Positions 9,248-18,411 of a stretch of 64,000 bases of DNA are shown here, in pieces. Numbering within the stretch: the first letter of the stretch is position 1; each line of letters starts with the position of its first letter. Location: NCBI RefSeq assembly GCF_012979535.1, contig NZ_CP053015.1, positions 1-64,000 on the forward strand. The letters are read 5' to 3'. Under the pieces are notes generated by a model. That model saw nothing but the letters and a program-made list of their open reading frames with translations, was not told the origin of the DNA and made no database searches. Source of the DNA: Sphingomonas lacunae (GTDB lineage Bacteria; Pseudomonadota; Alphaproteobacteria; Sphingomonadales; Sphingomonadaceae). Both the position numbers and the translations under genes were made by a program.

Positions 9248-10441
9248 GTGCATCTTGAATTCAGCGCCGAAGACCTCGCCTTCCAGCAGGAAGTGCGCAC
9301 ATTCATTGCCGAAAATTATCCGGCCCACCTGCGCGGCAAGCAGGATGAGGGCGACGACCTAGGCAAGGAGGATTTCCTCGCCTGGCACCGCATCCTCTAC
9401 AAAAAGGGTTGGGTCGCCCCCGCATGGCCGGTTGAATATGGCGGCACCGGCTGGACCGCGACGCAGAAGTACATTTGGTCGGAAGAGACCGCCCGCGCCG
9501 ATTGCGTGCGGCTGATGCCGTTCGGCCTGTCGATGGTCGGCCCAGTCATCTACACATTCGGCACGCCCGAGCAGAAGGCGAAGTTCCTCCCAGGCATACT
9601 GTCGGGCGACGACTGGTGGTGCCAGGGCTATTCGGAACCGGGCTCGGGCTCCGACCTTGCCTCGCTCCGCACCAAGGCGGTACGCGATGGCGACCATTAT
9701 GTCGTCAATGGTCAGAAGACCTGGACGACGATGGCGCAACATGCCGACTGGGGCTTCTTCCTCGTCCGCACCGATCCCGATGCCAAGCAGCAGGAAGGCA
9801 TTTCCTTCCTGCTCATCGACATGAAGTCGCCCGGCATCACCGTCCGCCCGATCATCACGCTTGGCGGCGAGCATGAAGTCAATGAAGTGTGGCTAGAGGA
9901 TGTGCGGGTGCCGGTCGAGAACCGCATCTATGAGGAGAACAAGGGCTGGACCTGCGCCAAGTTCCTGCTGGCCCATGAACGCACCGGCATCGCCGGCATC
10001 GCCGCCTCCAAACGCGGTGTCGAGAAGGTCAAGGAAATCGCCCGCGCTGAACTGGATGGCGACCGTCCGCTGATCGCAAACCCCTTCTTCAAGCGCAAAA
10101 TCGCCGAACTGGAGATGGACCTGACCGCACTCGAATTCACCGAACTGCGCAGCCTCGCCGGTGAGAATGCAGGCAAGGCACCGGGGCCGGAATCGAGCCT
10201 GCTCAAGATCAAGGGTTCGGAAATCCAGCAGCGCCTGACCGAACTGACGCTGGAAGCGGTGGGCCATTATGGCGCGCCCTATTTCCGCGGCTTTGGCGAA
10301 GGTGACAATGAGCATCCGATCGGGCCCGATTATGCCCACCGCGCTGCGCCGACCTATTTCAACGCCCGCAAGACAACGATTTATGGCGGGTCGAACGAGA
10401 TCCAGCGCAACATCATCGCCAAGATGGTGCTCGGCCTCTGA
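9248..10441 (+). CDS. Acyl-CoA dehydrogenase (large subunit-like)
   Basis: 397 aa from GTG 9248, chosen because AAGGAGG sits at the right distance and the protein then begins HLEFSAEDLAFQQEVRTF, as in the family. An upstream in-frame ATG at 9188 would add 20 unconserved residues. FAD and substrate motifs include YSEPGSGSDLASLRT and the C-terminal IYGGSNEIQRN. It would catalyse alpha,beta-oxidation of an acyl-CoA, passing electrons to ETF. The paralogous gene 57 bp downstream suggests a heteromeric pair of the kind used for sterol side-chain or branched acyl-CoAs in actinobacteria and sphingomonads; the substrate is not readable here. Confidence 0.93.
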   Translation: MHLEFSAEDLAFQQEVRTFIAENYPAHLRGKQDEGDDLGKEDFLAWHRILYKKGWVAPAWPVEYGGTGWTATQKYIWSEETARADCVRLMPFGLSMVGPVIYTFGTPEQKAKFLPGILSGDDWWCQGYSEPGSGSDLASLRTKAVRDGDHYVVNGQKTWTTMAQHADWGFFLVRTDPDAKQQEGISFLLIDMKSPGITVRPIITLGGEHEVNEVWLEDVRVPVENRIYEENKGWTCAKFLLAHERTGIAGIAASKRGVEKVKEIARAELDGDRPLIANPFFKRKIAELEMDLTALEFTELRSLAGENAGKAPGPESSLLKIKGSEIQQRLTELTLEAVGHYGAPYFRGFGEGDNEHPIGPDYAHRAAPTYFNARKTTIYGGSNEIQRNIIAKMVLGL

Positions 10442-10498
10442 CGGAACAGACGGACGGCGGGGCCACAGGTTCTGCCGCCCACAAAAGGATTTGGGACA

Positions 10499-11629
10499 AT
10501 GGATTTCAGCTACACTGAAACGCAGGACATGCTGCGCGACATGCTCGCGCGTTTCCTCGCCGACACTTACGGCTTTGAAGCCCGCAAGAAGATGATCGAT
10601 TCCGCCGAAGGGCGCGATCCTGCGATCTGGCAGGCACTGGCCGGTGAACTCGGCATCCTTGGCGCACCCTTTGCCGAAGCCCATGGCGGCCTCGGCGGCG
10701 GCGCGATCGAGAACATGATCATCATGGAGGAGTTGGGCAAGGTCATAGCGGTCGAGCCCTATCTACAGACCGTCGTCATTGGCGGCGGAGCCTTGAAGGC
10801 TGCCGGCGGCGCCCTGGCTGACGCGATGATCCCCGAGATCATGGCCGGCAACATGATCATCGCCTTTGCCTATGCGGAGCCGCAGGGCCGCTATGATCTC
10901 GCCAACCTGCGCACCACGGCCAAGGCGGATGGGGCAGGATTTGTGCTCAACGGTCAAAAGGCCGTGGTCTATGCCGCGCCCTGGGCCACCCACCTGCTCG
11001 TCACCGCCCGCACCGGCGGTAGCCAGCGCGAGCGCGACGGGGTCGAGCTGTTCCTGATCGATGCCAAGTTGCCCGGCATCGTCCGTCGCGATTATCCGAC
11101 CGTCGATGGCTTCCGCGCCTCGGAAATCTATTTCGAGAATGTCGCCATCCCCGGCGACTTGCACATCCCCGGCGGCATCGACCTCGTGGAAAAGCTCGTT
11201 GATGAAGCCACCGTCGCTGTTTGTGGCGAAGCGATTGGCGTCGGTGCGATGCTGCACCATGGCACGCTGGAGTACAGCAAGCAGCGCAAGCAGTTCGGCA
11301 CGCCGATCGGCAAGTTCCAGGTGTTGCAGCACCGCATGGCTGACATGTTCATCGAGGCCGAGCAGATCGCCTCGATGGCGCTGATGGCAACGCTCAAGCT
11401 CGACATGCCAGCCGATGAGCGCAAGGCTGCCGTCAGCCTCGCCAAGGCCAAGGTCTCGCGCTCGATCAAGTTCATCGGCCAGAATGCGGTGCAGACGCAT
11501 GGCGGCATCGGCATCACGCAGGAGCTGGCCATCGGCCACTATTTCAAGCGCGGCACGATGATCGAGAACCAGTTCGGCAGCGCCGACTTCCACCTCGACC
11601 GCTTCGAGCAGCTGACGCTCGCCTCCTGA
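10499..11629 (+). CDS. Acyl-CoA dehydrogenase (second subunit-like)
   Basis: 376 aa starting MDFSYTETQDMLRDML. A typical acyl-CoA dehydrogenase N-terminal helical domain, a middle beta domain and the C-terminal motif QTHGGIGITQELAIGH are present. It is shorter and divergent from the upstream dehydrogenase, as expected for the partner of an alpha2beta2-type enzyme, although independent enzymes are also possible. It is co-directional with the first dehydrogenase and followed by a strong intrinsic terminator at 11656-11685, so the two probably form one transcript. Confidence 0.92.
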   Translation: MDFSYTETQDMLRDMLARFLADTYGFEARKKMIDSAEGRDPAIWQALAGELGILGAPFAEAHGGLGGGAIENMIIMEELGKVIAVEPYLQTVVIGGGALKAAGGALADAMIPEIMAGNMIIAFAYAEPQGRYDLANLRTTAKADGAGFVLNGQKAVVYAAPWATHLLVTARTGGSQRERDGVELFLIDAKLPGIVRRDYPTVDGFRASEIYFENVAIPGDLHIPGGIDLVEKLVDEATVAVCGEAIGVGAMLHHGTLEYSKQRKQFGTPIGKFQVLQHRMADMFIEAEQIASMALMATLKLDMPADERKAAVSLAKAKVSRSIKFIGQNAVQTHGGIGITQELAIGHYFKRGTMIENQFGSADFHLDRFEQLTLAS

Positions 11630-11655
11630 GGCGGAACTCAGCGCGAAATCCGGGA

Positions 11656-11685
11656 GGCCGGGCGGCGCAAGCTGCCCGGCCTTTT
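11656..11685 (+). terminator. Rho-independent terminator after the acyl-CoA dehydrogenase pair
   Basis: Perfect 8-bp stem GGCCGGGC / GCCCGGCC with a 10-nt loop, followed by TTTT. It starts 26 bp after the stop of the second dehydrogenase. Confidence 0.85.
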
Positions 11686-11785
11686 CGCTGCCCGGCGCCC
11701 TCACACCCCTTGCAGGTGACAATCGCCCCGCCCCTCCCCTAGGCACATCTCCAAGCCGGTGATGCCGGCATGAGAGACAGGGGGA

Positions 11786-12463
11786 ATGACCATGATTGCC
11801 AAGACCGTGACCGACGCCGTCACATCGCGCCGTTCGGTGCGCGCCTTTGAGGACAAGCCGGTGCCGCTCGACGTGCTCCGCCGGGTGATGGACACCGCGC
11901 GCTGGTCTCCCTCGGGCTGCAATTTCCAGCCGTGGGAAGCGAGCATCCTCACCGGTGAGCCGTTGAAGGCGTTGCAGGCCAAGATGGCGAGCTCCGCGCC
12001 GCAACAGCCCGAGGAATATCCCATCACCCCGGCAGACATCACGCCAACCTATCTCGCCCGCCTGCATGAGCTGGGCGCAGCGATGTATGGCGCGCAGGGT
12101 ATTGCCCGCGATGATGCCGAGGCGCGCAAGCAGTTCGTCGTACAGAACACCGCTTCCTTTGGCGCCCCCGCGCTGATGCTCGTCTATTTCCCGCGCTTCA
12201 TGGGCCCGCCGCAATGGTCCGACGTCGGCATGTGGATGCAGACGGTGATGCTGCTGCTGCGCGAAGAAGGGCTCGACAGCTGCCCGCAGGAATTCCTCGC
12301 GCTGCATGGCCGCCTGATCAAGGAGCATCTGGGCGTCAGTGACGAGAGCCACATCTTCTTCTGCGGCCTGGCCATCGGTTATGGCCGGCATGAGGAAGCG
12401 GTCAACACCTTCCAGCGCCAGCGCGTGCCGCTCGACGAGCAGGTCAAATTCGTCGGTTTTTGA
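11786..12463 (+). CDS. Nitroreductase family protein (FMN-dependent)
   Basis: 225 aa. The N-terminal SRRSVRAFEDKPV, followed by ARWSPSGCNFQPWE, is the FMN-binding and dimer signature of the nitroreductase family. The C-terminal GLAIGYG is the usual end motif. Such enzymes use NAD(P)H to reduce nitro groups, quinones or flavins. Start is ATG 11786 (GGGGGAATG upstream); ATG 11792 is a near alternative. It follows the dehydrogenase terminator, so it probably has its own promoter. Confidence 0.9.
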   Translation: MTMIAKTVTDAVTSRRSVRAFEDKPVPLDVLRRVMDTARWSPSGCNFQPWEASILTGEPLKALQAKMASSAPQQPEEYPITPADITPTYLARLHELGAAMYGAQGIARDDAEARKQFVVQNTASFGAPALMLVYFPRFMGPPQWSDVGMWMQTVMLLLREEGLDSCPQEFLALHGRLIKEHLGVSDESHIFFCGLAIGYGRHEEAVNTFQRQRVPLDEQVKFVGF

Positions 12464-12498
12464 TGGCTAAGGGAGCGGAGTCCCGGCAGTTCGATTTG

Positions 12499-12514
12499 GT
12501 TGACATTGGTCAAC
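12499..12514. promoter_or_regulatory. FNR-like perfect palindrome without an obvious target gene
   Basis: GTTGAC-ATTG-GTCAAC is a perfect inverted repeat. Its core TTGAC-N4-GTCAA has the same arms as the box in front of ccoN in this window. It lies between two convergent genes, so no start codon lies downstream of it in a useful position. It may be chance, a remnant promoter, or control an unseen RNA. Confidence 0.4.
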
Positions 12515-12585
12515 AGACTAAAAGGCCGCCGGCCGTTCGCTGGCGCTTTTTGGCGTTCGAGACAAGGTTCATACAGTGGAAAGGC

Positions 12586-12619
12586 GATGACAGTTCAGTC
12601 ATGATGACAGTTCAGTCAT
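12586..12619. repeat. Two tandem 17-bp copies of an ATGAC-N6-GTCAT palindrome
   Basis: GATGACAGTTCAGTCAT occurs twice with no spacing (12586-12602 and 12603-12619). Each copy is an inverted repeat with 5-bp arms, like tandem operators of TetR-type repressors. It lies 40 bp past the stop of the convergent minus-strand Sel1 gene. Confidence 0.75.
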
Positions 12620-12658
12620 AATGTCGAATTGGGAAACCATCTCCGCAACTCCACTCGC

Positions 12659-13672
12659 TCAGCGCGCGCTCAATCGCTTCAGTCCTTCAGTTGCATCCGC
12701 GACGCCCCCGCGGTCAGCCAATCGATAAAGCCGGATAGCCTCATCGGCGTTCTGCTCGATTGCGCCGATGCCATGTTCAAAGTGCCAGCCGAGATAGAAC
12801 TGTCCGTATGGATCTCCCTGTTCCGCGGCCCTCCTGTACAGCAATTGTGCAGCAGCCAGATCCGGGGGAAATCCGCCGTCGCCTCTTTCACGCATCTGTC
12901 CCAATTGACCCAACGCAAATGCGTTCCCTTGATCGGCTGCAAGCTGAAACAAACGTGCGGCTTCGACATGATCCGGAGCTATTGGATTTCCTTGAAAATG
13001 AAGTCGATGATAAAGAAGGTCCGCAAGATTCACTTGAGCAATTGGTTCACCCTGTGCAATCGCCAAGCGAAAAAGTTGGACGGCTTCGGCAACGTTCGGA
13101 GCCACCCCATCGTATCCAGTCAAATAGATACTTGCGAGATTATTGCGGCAACGGGCCGATCCGTCGTCAGCGCAAATTCGATTGTACTTGACTGCTCGTG
13201 TTAGGTTGACCTCGAAGCCGGAAAGCCCATCCAGATAGCCTCGCCCGACCAATCGTGCTGCCCGGGCATGATTCGAGTCGGCCAAAGCGACGAGCGCGGC
13301 CCGGCCGCTAATTGATGTTGCTTCGGCCAAAAGCACGGCAGAGTCAGTTTCGTTCCAAGTTCTGGAATCGACGCCATCGATCCACAGTTGTAGCGTGCCG
13401 GATGGTGAACTCCATCGTGCCCCTGTCGGAGCGGAAAGGTGAGGACTGACCTCGACGGCTTTCGTCCGGCAAGCAACCACGTAGCAATAAGCCGTACCGA
13501 CGATGCCCCTGCCGGAATCCTCCTCTAATTTGGCGTTCAGGATCAATAGAATAATCGAAACACAAACAGAGATAATGATCGCGGATTTTTTACCGCCCTG
13601 CACAATCTGTATGCCAATAAAGGCGAGCCCAGAAAAGCCGACGACCGCAAGGATCTCAAATACGCGAATCAT
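12659..13672 (-). CDS. Membrane-anchored Sel1-repeat protein
   Basis: 337 aa from ATG 13672, chosen because the protein then starts MIRVFEIL and goes straight into a hydrophobic helix; the frame is open to 13714. Two membrane segments occupy residues about 3-25 and 30-48. The C-terminal half (residues about 200-335) has Sel1-type repeats such as AAEQGDPYGQFYLGWHFEHG, which form alpha-solenoids for protein contacts. Base composition is lower in GC than neighbouring genes, suggesting acquisition. Function is unknown; Sel1 proteins often act in signalling or envelope complexes. Confidence 0.8.
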   Translation of the reverse strand: MIRVFEILAVVGFSGLAFIGIQIVQGGKKSAIIISVCVSIILLILNAKLEEDSGRGIVGTAYCYVVACRTKAVEVSPHLSAPTGARWSSPSGTLQLWIDGVDSRTWNETDSAVLLAEATSISGRAALVALADSNHARAARLVGRGYLDGLSGFEVNLTRAVKYNRICADDGSARCRNNLASIYLTGYDGVAPNVAEAVQLFRLAIAQGEPIAQVNLADLLYHRLHFQGNPIAPDHVEAARLFQLAADQGNAFALGQLGQMRERGDGGFPPDLAAAQLLYRRAAEQGDPYGQFYLGWHFEHGIGAIEQNADEAIRLYRLADRGGVADATEGLKRLSAR

Positions 13673-13794
13673 CACAGGATCCCAGATTTCCGATCTTGGA
13701 TCCAAGCATAACAAATTACTCGATCAATAGAAGTTTTCGAATTACCGAGCCGAATTTCTAATTGCGCTTGCTTCACGCCACATAAAGTCCGCCC

Positions 13795-15129
13795 TCACTC
13801 CGCCGGAACGGGAGCCTTCGCCGGGCGGTATTGGCTTTCGTCGGAGACGAATTTGGCGTGGCCGTAATCGCCGAGCTGGCGTTTGATGCGGTGAACGAGG
13901 ACGCGGTCGGCGATCTCTGAGACGACGGGCAAACGGGAGGCGGCTCGGTAGAGGGCGGAGCGGCCCATGATGCCGGCCATCAGCACGCCGGCGGCGAGCT
14001 TGTCCTGCGGCGTCACATGGACGCCGATTTCCGCCGCGCGCTTTTCATCGCCGCCGAGGAAGGCGTTGAGGAAGAAAGCGCGGGCGAGAGGCGGTTCGAC
14101 GCTGCGCATGATGCGGTGGCGCAGGCTGTCATCCTTGAACAGTTCTGCCGCCATCGTCGCCCGGACCAATTCGCCGCAGGTCGCGTCGTCATAGCCATCA
14201 CGCAGCGTTGCGGCGCGGGCGTTCATGATGTCGGCGATGCCCTGCGGCGTCTTTTTGAGCAGCACTTCAGGGAGGCCGAGCAGGTAGCAGCGGTAGAGCG
14301 CCAGTTCGACGCGGGCGCGCTGATCCGGTGCGAATTCGGTCTTGCCCTTCGCCAGCAACTCATAGGCCATGAGGAAGATGCCGATCAGGCCAGCGGGCAT
14401 CTGGTCAACCTGGGGGATGGGCACGCCATAGACTTTGGGGTCCCACAGGCCGGGCTTTTTCATCACGTTGAAGCGCACGGTCGAGTGCATCAGGCGGACC
14501 ATGGCGGCCGACTTGAAGCCGGGTCCAAAGCGTTCGAGCGCGCCGGGAAGGACCGAGGTGGCGAAAAAGGTCGCGGTTTCCTTGACCCGGTGGGCGCTGC
14601 CACTGGTGGACAGCGTTCCGGTCAGCGCCATGGGCAAGGCGGCATATTTGTTAAGGAAAGTGGCGAGAAACGCGCCACGGATGAGGAAGGGCGAAAGGTT
14701 GGCGGTGCCGTTGCGCTCAGCCCGCGCGCCTTCCTCGACCAGTTTCATGTCGATCCAGTCGGGCTTGGCCTCCATCGCGCGGATGAAGGTGACGAGTTCG
14801 GGCGGCGCATCCTTGACCGCCTCGACACCCTCGTCACAGGCCTGCACCAGCATGCGGACCAGCTTGGCGAGGCCATAGTCGGGCAGCAGTGCGGCATAGG
14901 CATCGGCCACCCGGTCGCCGGTGAAGGTGAACACGCGCATCAGTTCGACCGAGTCGGTATCGGCCAGCACCTTGGCGCGCGCGGCGACATCCCCGCCCAG
15001 CGTCGATTTGACCGCCGGGTCAGTGGTGAACCGCTCAGGCATCGTGTCAAAATCGATGCTGCCGTATATGGCGGGCAGCGCATCTTTTTGCGCGCGGGCG
15101 GCGGCCCAATAGTCTTCTAGAGTACTCAC
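13795..15129 (-). CDS. Oxygenase MpaB family protein (DUF2236)
   Basis: 444 aa from GTG 15129, supported by CAGGAGA upstream. The segment VRLMHSTVRFNVMKKPGLWD, with the HSTVR core, is characteristic of the MpaB/DUF2236 family, which includes haem-containing latex-clearing oxygenases. The conserved His and Arg of that motif are present. The bacterial members are mostly uncharacterised; a b-type haem oxygenase is the family-based expectation. It is divergent from a short-chain dehydrogenase gene. Confidence 0.85.
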   Translation of the reverse strand: MSTLEDYWAAARAQKDALPAIYGSIDFDTMPERFTTDPAVKSTLGGDVAARAKVLADTDSVELMRVFTFTGDRVADAYAALLPDYGLAKLVRMLVQACDEGVEAVKDAPPELVTFIRAMEAKPDWIDMKLVEEGARAERNGTANLSPFLIRGAFLATFLNKYAALPMALTGTLSTSGSAHRVKETATFFATSVLPGALERFGPGFKSAAMVRLMHSTVRFNVMKKPGLWDPKVYGVPIPQVDQMPAGLIGIFLMAYELLAKGKTEFAPDQRARVELALYRCYLLGLPEVLLKKTPQGIADIMNARAATLRDGYDDATCGELVRATMAAELFKDDSLRHRIMRSVEPPLARAFFLNAFLGGDEKRAAEIGVHVTPQDKLAAGVLMAGIMGRSALYRAASRLPVVSEIADRVLVHRIKRQLGDYGHAKFVSDESQYRPAKAPVPAE

Positions 15130-15277
15130 GGCTGTCTCCTGCCGGGCGGATTACGGATTACGTCCATCTTGCCAGCACCATTCGGTCGGTTGAACCTGTC
15201 ATGGGCACCAGTGCCAAAGCACGATTGCGACGCTAGCATGGGAACCAGATCGCACAACAAGCAGCGACGGGAGAGAG

Positions 15278-16054
15278 ATGATGAGCGAACTGAACGGACG
15301 GGTGGCGCTGGTCACCGGGGCATCGCGCGGGCTTGGTGCGGCAGCGGCGCGGGCACTGGCGGCGGAGGGCGCCAGGGTGATCGTCACCGACATAGCCGAT
15401 GCCTCAGCCGTGGCGGACGAAATTGGTGGTATCGCCCTCACCCATGATGTGACTAGCGAGGAGGATTGGGCGCGGGTGATCGGCGTGGCTAAGGAGGAGG
15501 CAGGCGGGCTCGACATCCTGGTCAACAATGCCGGCCTGTTCATCATGAGGCCGCTGCTGGAAACGACGCTCGATGACTGGCGGCGCCTGCATGCGGTCAA
15601 TTGCGAGGGTGTGTTCCTCGGCTGTCGCGCCGCCGTGCCGCTGATGGCCGAACGGGCCCAGCAATGGCCGGGCGGCGCGTCGATCATCAATCTGTCGTCG
15701 GTCGCCGGCTTGCGCGGATCGCCGGGCGTCAGCTGCTACAACTCGACCAAGGGCGCGGTGCGGCTGTTCACCAAGGGGATCGCGCTCGAACTGGCGGCGT
15801 CTCGCATCCGGGTCAATTCGATCCATCCGGGGGTGATCGATACCGACATGGGGACTGACCTGATCCACCAATTTTCCGGCGTGTGGGGCGTCGGCAACAA
15901 TGAGGGGCGTGATCAGGTGGCGGGGTTGCACCCGCTCGGCCGGCTGGGTGCGCCGGTGGATATCGCCAATGCGGTCGCCTTCCTCGCCTCTGACCGGTCA
16001 GCCTTCATGACCGGCAGCGAAGTGGTTGTCGACGGCGGGATGACGGCGCGCTAG
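15278..16054 (+). CDS. SDR family oxidoreductase
   Basis: 258 aa. The NAD(P) motif TGASRGLGAA is at residues about 14-23, then NNAG, the catalytic Ser region INLSSVAG and YNSTK (YxxxK), and the C-terminal VVVDGGM. The acidic residue after beta2 (TDIAD) suggests NAD(H). Start ATG 15278 follows GGGAGAGAG; an adjacent ATG at 15281 is equally possible. A hydroxysteroid or alcohol dehydrogenase is likely, but the substrate cannot be read. Confidence 0.92.
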   Translation: MMSELNGRVALVTGASRGLGAAAARALAAEGARVIVTDIADASAVADEIGGIALTHDVTSEEDWARVIGVAKEEAGGLDILVNNAGLFIMRPLLETTLDDWRRLHAVNCEGVFLGCRAAVPLMAERAQQWPGGASIINLSSVAGLRGSPGVSCYNSTKGAVRLFTKGIALELAASRIRVNSIHPGVIDTDMGTDLIHQFSGVWGVGNNEGRDQVAGLHPLGRLGAPVDIANAVAFLASDRSAFMTGSEVVVDGGMTAR

Positions 16055-16055
16055 C

Positions 16056-17288
16056 TTAGCCAAGTACCAGCCACGACCCGGCAGCACAGGCAACCGTCAG
16101 CACCAGCGGCAAGGCGGCTTTCCAGCCGTCGCGCCAGCCGCCGATGCCGACGGTCATGCCCGCCTTGACCAGATTGTTGAGCAGGACCGGGCCGGCGAGG
16201 ATCAGCCCGGCCACTGCCGGGTCGATGCGACCGGGCGGCAGGCTACCCATGGTGATGATCGCGCTGTCGACATCGACCATGCCCGACAGGGCAAGCACAG
16301 TGGCCAGGCCCGCATCGCCGAAACGTTCGAGCACCCAGTGCGCGACAACCGTCAGCACCATCACCAGCGCGGCGAGGATCAGGGCGGGGACGATGTCGAA
16401 CGGGTTGCGCACGTTGACCTCGGCCGGACCCATCGCATTGCCGTCATGCGCCCGGTGCGCCAATATCGTCGCCCAAGCCAGACACAGCGCCAGTCCTGGC
16501 CCCAACAGCCAGGCCAGCGACCAGAGCGCGACCGGTGCGATGATGGCAACCAGAACCAACACTCTGGCCAGCATCACAGCGGTAGCGAGGATGATGGCTG
16601 ACTGCGCGATTCCCAAAGGCTCCTCCCCGCCACGCAACCGGCGGGCCATGGCAGCGGTTACGGCGGTGGAGGACACGACAGCCCCGGCCGCCGCCGTTGC
16701 CAGCAAGCCTTTTGTCGGACCAACCATCCTCGTCGCCGCATAGCCAGCCAGAGAAAATCCGGAAACCAGCACAACCACGGACCAGATGTGTTGCGGGTTC
16801 CACAGGCCATAGGGGCCATAGGGTGCGTCGGGGAGCACCGGCCAGATGGCAATGGCGATCAGGGCAAAGCGGGCCATGGCCTGCACCTCACCCTCACTGA
16901 GCCGCCCCACCCAGCCATGCAACAGGTTACGCGATGAAAGGATCAGAACCGTGGCGGCCGCGATCACTGCGGCGGCGACCCCCTGTCCATTGGTTGCCAA
17001 CAACCCGATGCCCAGCGTCACCAATCCGACAATGGTGGTTGTTGCCGACAGATGCTCGCCACGGCGCAAGGCCGCGCTGTATCCTGTCAGCAACATCGTC
17101 CCTGCCAGGGCGATGAAGACCGTCGTCAGCCAGGGTGAGACCAATGTCCCGACGGTGCCCGCCAATCCGCCGGTCAAGCCGAGCAAGGCGAAGGTTCTGA
17201 CCCCAGCGACCCGTTCGCCACGCGCTTCGCCCCGTTGGGCCCAGCCACGTTCAATACCAATCAGCAGGCCAAGCGCGAACGCCAGCAA
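16056..17288 (-). CDS. MgtC/SapB-type DUF4010 membrane protein
   Basis: At least 410 aa and about 11-12 membrane helices. The N-terminal LGLLIGIERGW motif is typical of MgtC/DUF4010 proteins. The only ordinary start codon is TTG 17288, which would cut the first helix. The frame stays open upstream to 17372, encoding family-like residues (LIDTILALAQNRLAPAIPLL). GGAGG lies 9 nt before a CTG at 17345, so a non-canonical start overlapping the upstream gene's stop is likely. Function is unknown; relatives are linked to ion homeostasis. Its stop almost touches the convergent SDR stop. Confidence 0.85.
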   Translation of the reverse strand: MLAFALGLLIGIERGWAQRGEARGERVAGVRTFALLGLTGGLAGTVGTLVSPWLTTVFIALAGTMLLTGYSAALRRGEHLSATTTIVGLVTLGIGLLATNGQGVAAAVIAAATVLILSSRNLLHGWVGRLSEGEVQAMARFALIAIAIWPVLPDAPYGPYGLWNPQHIWSVVVLVSGFSLAGYAATRMVGPTKGLLATAAAGAVVSSTAVTAAMARRLRGGEEPLGIAQSAIILATAVMLARVLVLVAIIAPVALWSLAWLLGPGLALCLAWATILAHRAHDGNAMGPAEVNVRNPFDIVPALILAALVMVLTVVAHWVLERFGDAGLATVLALSGMVDVDSAIITMGSLPPGRIDPAVAGLILAGPVLLNNLVKAGMTVGIGGWRDGWKAALPLVLTVACAAGSWLVLG

Positions 17289-17341
17289 CAGCGGAATAGC
17301 AGGTGCGAGCCGGTTCTGAGCCAGGGCAAGGATGGTGTCGA

Positions 17342-18301
17342 TCAGGCCGCTTTCCCTCCAGCCGCGCTGCCGTTACGAGCATTGGCAATACGGGTCACGA
17401 CAAAGGCGATAATCGCCCCGATGACCAGGCCGAATATGCCTGCCAGTGTGGCATTTACCAACCAGTCAAACAGGCCGCCGAGCGGCCCGGTCATACCGGC
17501 CACCCAATGCGCGGCGGCATGGAAACTGTGCGCCGGTTCGCTGATGTGAAAGGTCTCAAGACCGTGGACGATAATCTGTCCACCAACCCACAGCATCGCC
17601 GCCGTGCCGACAATGGCCAGCGTCCGCATGATGATTGGCATGCCCTTGACCAGTCCTCTGCCGATCATGCGCACCATAGCGGTGCTACGCTGGGCAAGGA
17701 CAAGACCGATATCGTCCATCTTCACAATCAGCGCGACGACTCCATAGACCAGCACGGTAATCGCCACGCCGACAATCGCCAGTACCACCCCCTGCTCCCA
17801 AATCGGCTTGTCCGCGACATCGTTGAGGGCAATCGCCATGATTTCGGCGGAAAGAATGAAATCAGTCCGAATGGCTCCAGCCACCTTGGCCTGCTCAACC
17901 TCAGCAGGCTCGTCGAACATCGGCACCTCTTCCTCTGCATGGTCACCGGCAAGGGCATGCAAGATCTTTTCTGCTCCCTCAAAGCAGAGGAACGCGCCGC
18001 CCAGCATCAAGAGGGGCGTGATCAGCCATGGCAGAAAGGCACTGAGCAGCAACGCGGCGGGCAACAGAATGATGATCTTGTTGCGCAGCGAGCCCATGGC
18101 AATGCGCCAGATGATCGGCAATTCACGGTCAGGATGAAAATCAGTGACATAACGCGGCGTGACGGCGGCATCATCCACCACAACGCCCATCGCCTTGCTG
18201 CCCGCCTTGCCTGCCGCCGCTGTCACATCGTCCAGCGACGCCGCCGCCATCTTGGTAATGCCCGCAATGTCGTCGAGCAGCGCAACAAGTCCAGTAGGCA
18301 T
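17342..18301 (-). CDS. DUF808 (YedI-like) inner-membrane protein
   Basis: 319 aa from ATG 18301 (GGGGA upstream). The frame opens at 18337, but MPTGLVALLDDIAGITK matches the usual N-terminus of the family. Features are the LLDDIA start, the DPAVTPRYV-like segment (DDAAVTPRYV), an acidic loop and six or so hydrophobic helices. The role is unknown. It lies immediately upstream of the DUF4010 gene, whose likely start overlaps this stop, so the two membrane proteins are probably co-translated. Confidence 0.88.
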   Translation of the reverse strand: MPTGLVALLDDIAGITKMAAASLDDVTAAAGKAGSKAMGVVVDDAAVTPRYVTDFHPDRELPIIWRIAMGSLRNKIIILLPAALLLSAFLPWLITPLLMLGGAFLCFEGAEKILHALAGDHAEEEVPMFDEPAEVEQAKVAGAIRTDFILSAEIMAIALNDVADKPIWEQGVVLAIVGVAITVLVYGVVALIVKMDDIGLVLAQRSTAMVRMIGRGLVKGMPIIMRTLAIVGTAAMLWVGGQIIVHGLETFHISEPAHSFHAAAHWVAGMTGPLGGLFDWLVNATLAGIFGLVIGAIIAFVVTRIANARNGSAAGGKAA

Positions 18302-18411
18302 GACAGGTCCCCGCCCCACCGGCACCGTGCCGGTCATCGAACCCTGCTTAACCGGGACTACGCATCATGCAACGGGGCCCGCGCATTCCGGTTGCAAAAA
18401 AGCGCTCGCGC

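Noticed and set aside
10763..12391. Minus-strand open frame of 542 codons
   Set aside because: Antisense to the second acyl-CoA dehydrogenase and the nitroreductase; no recognisable protein motif.
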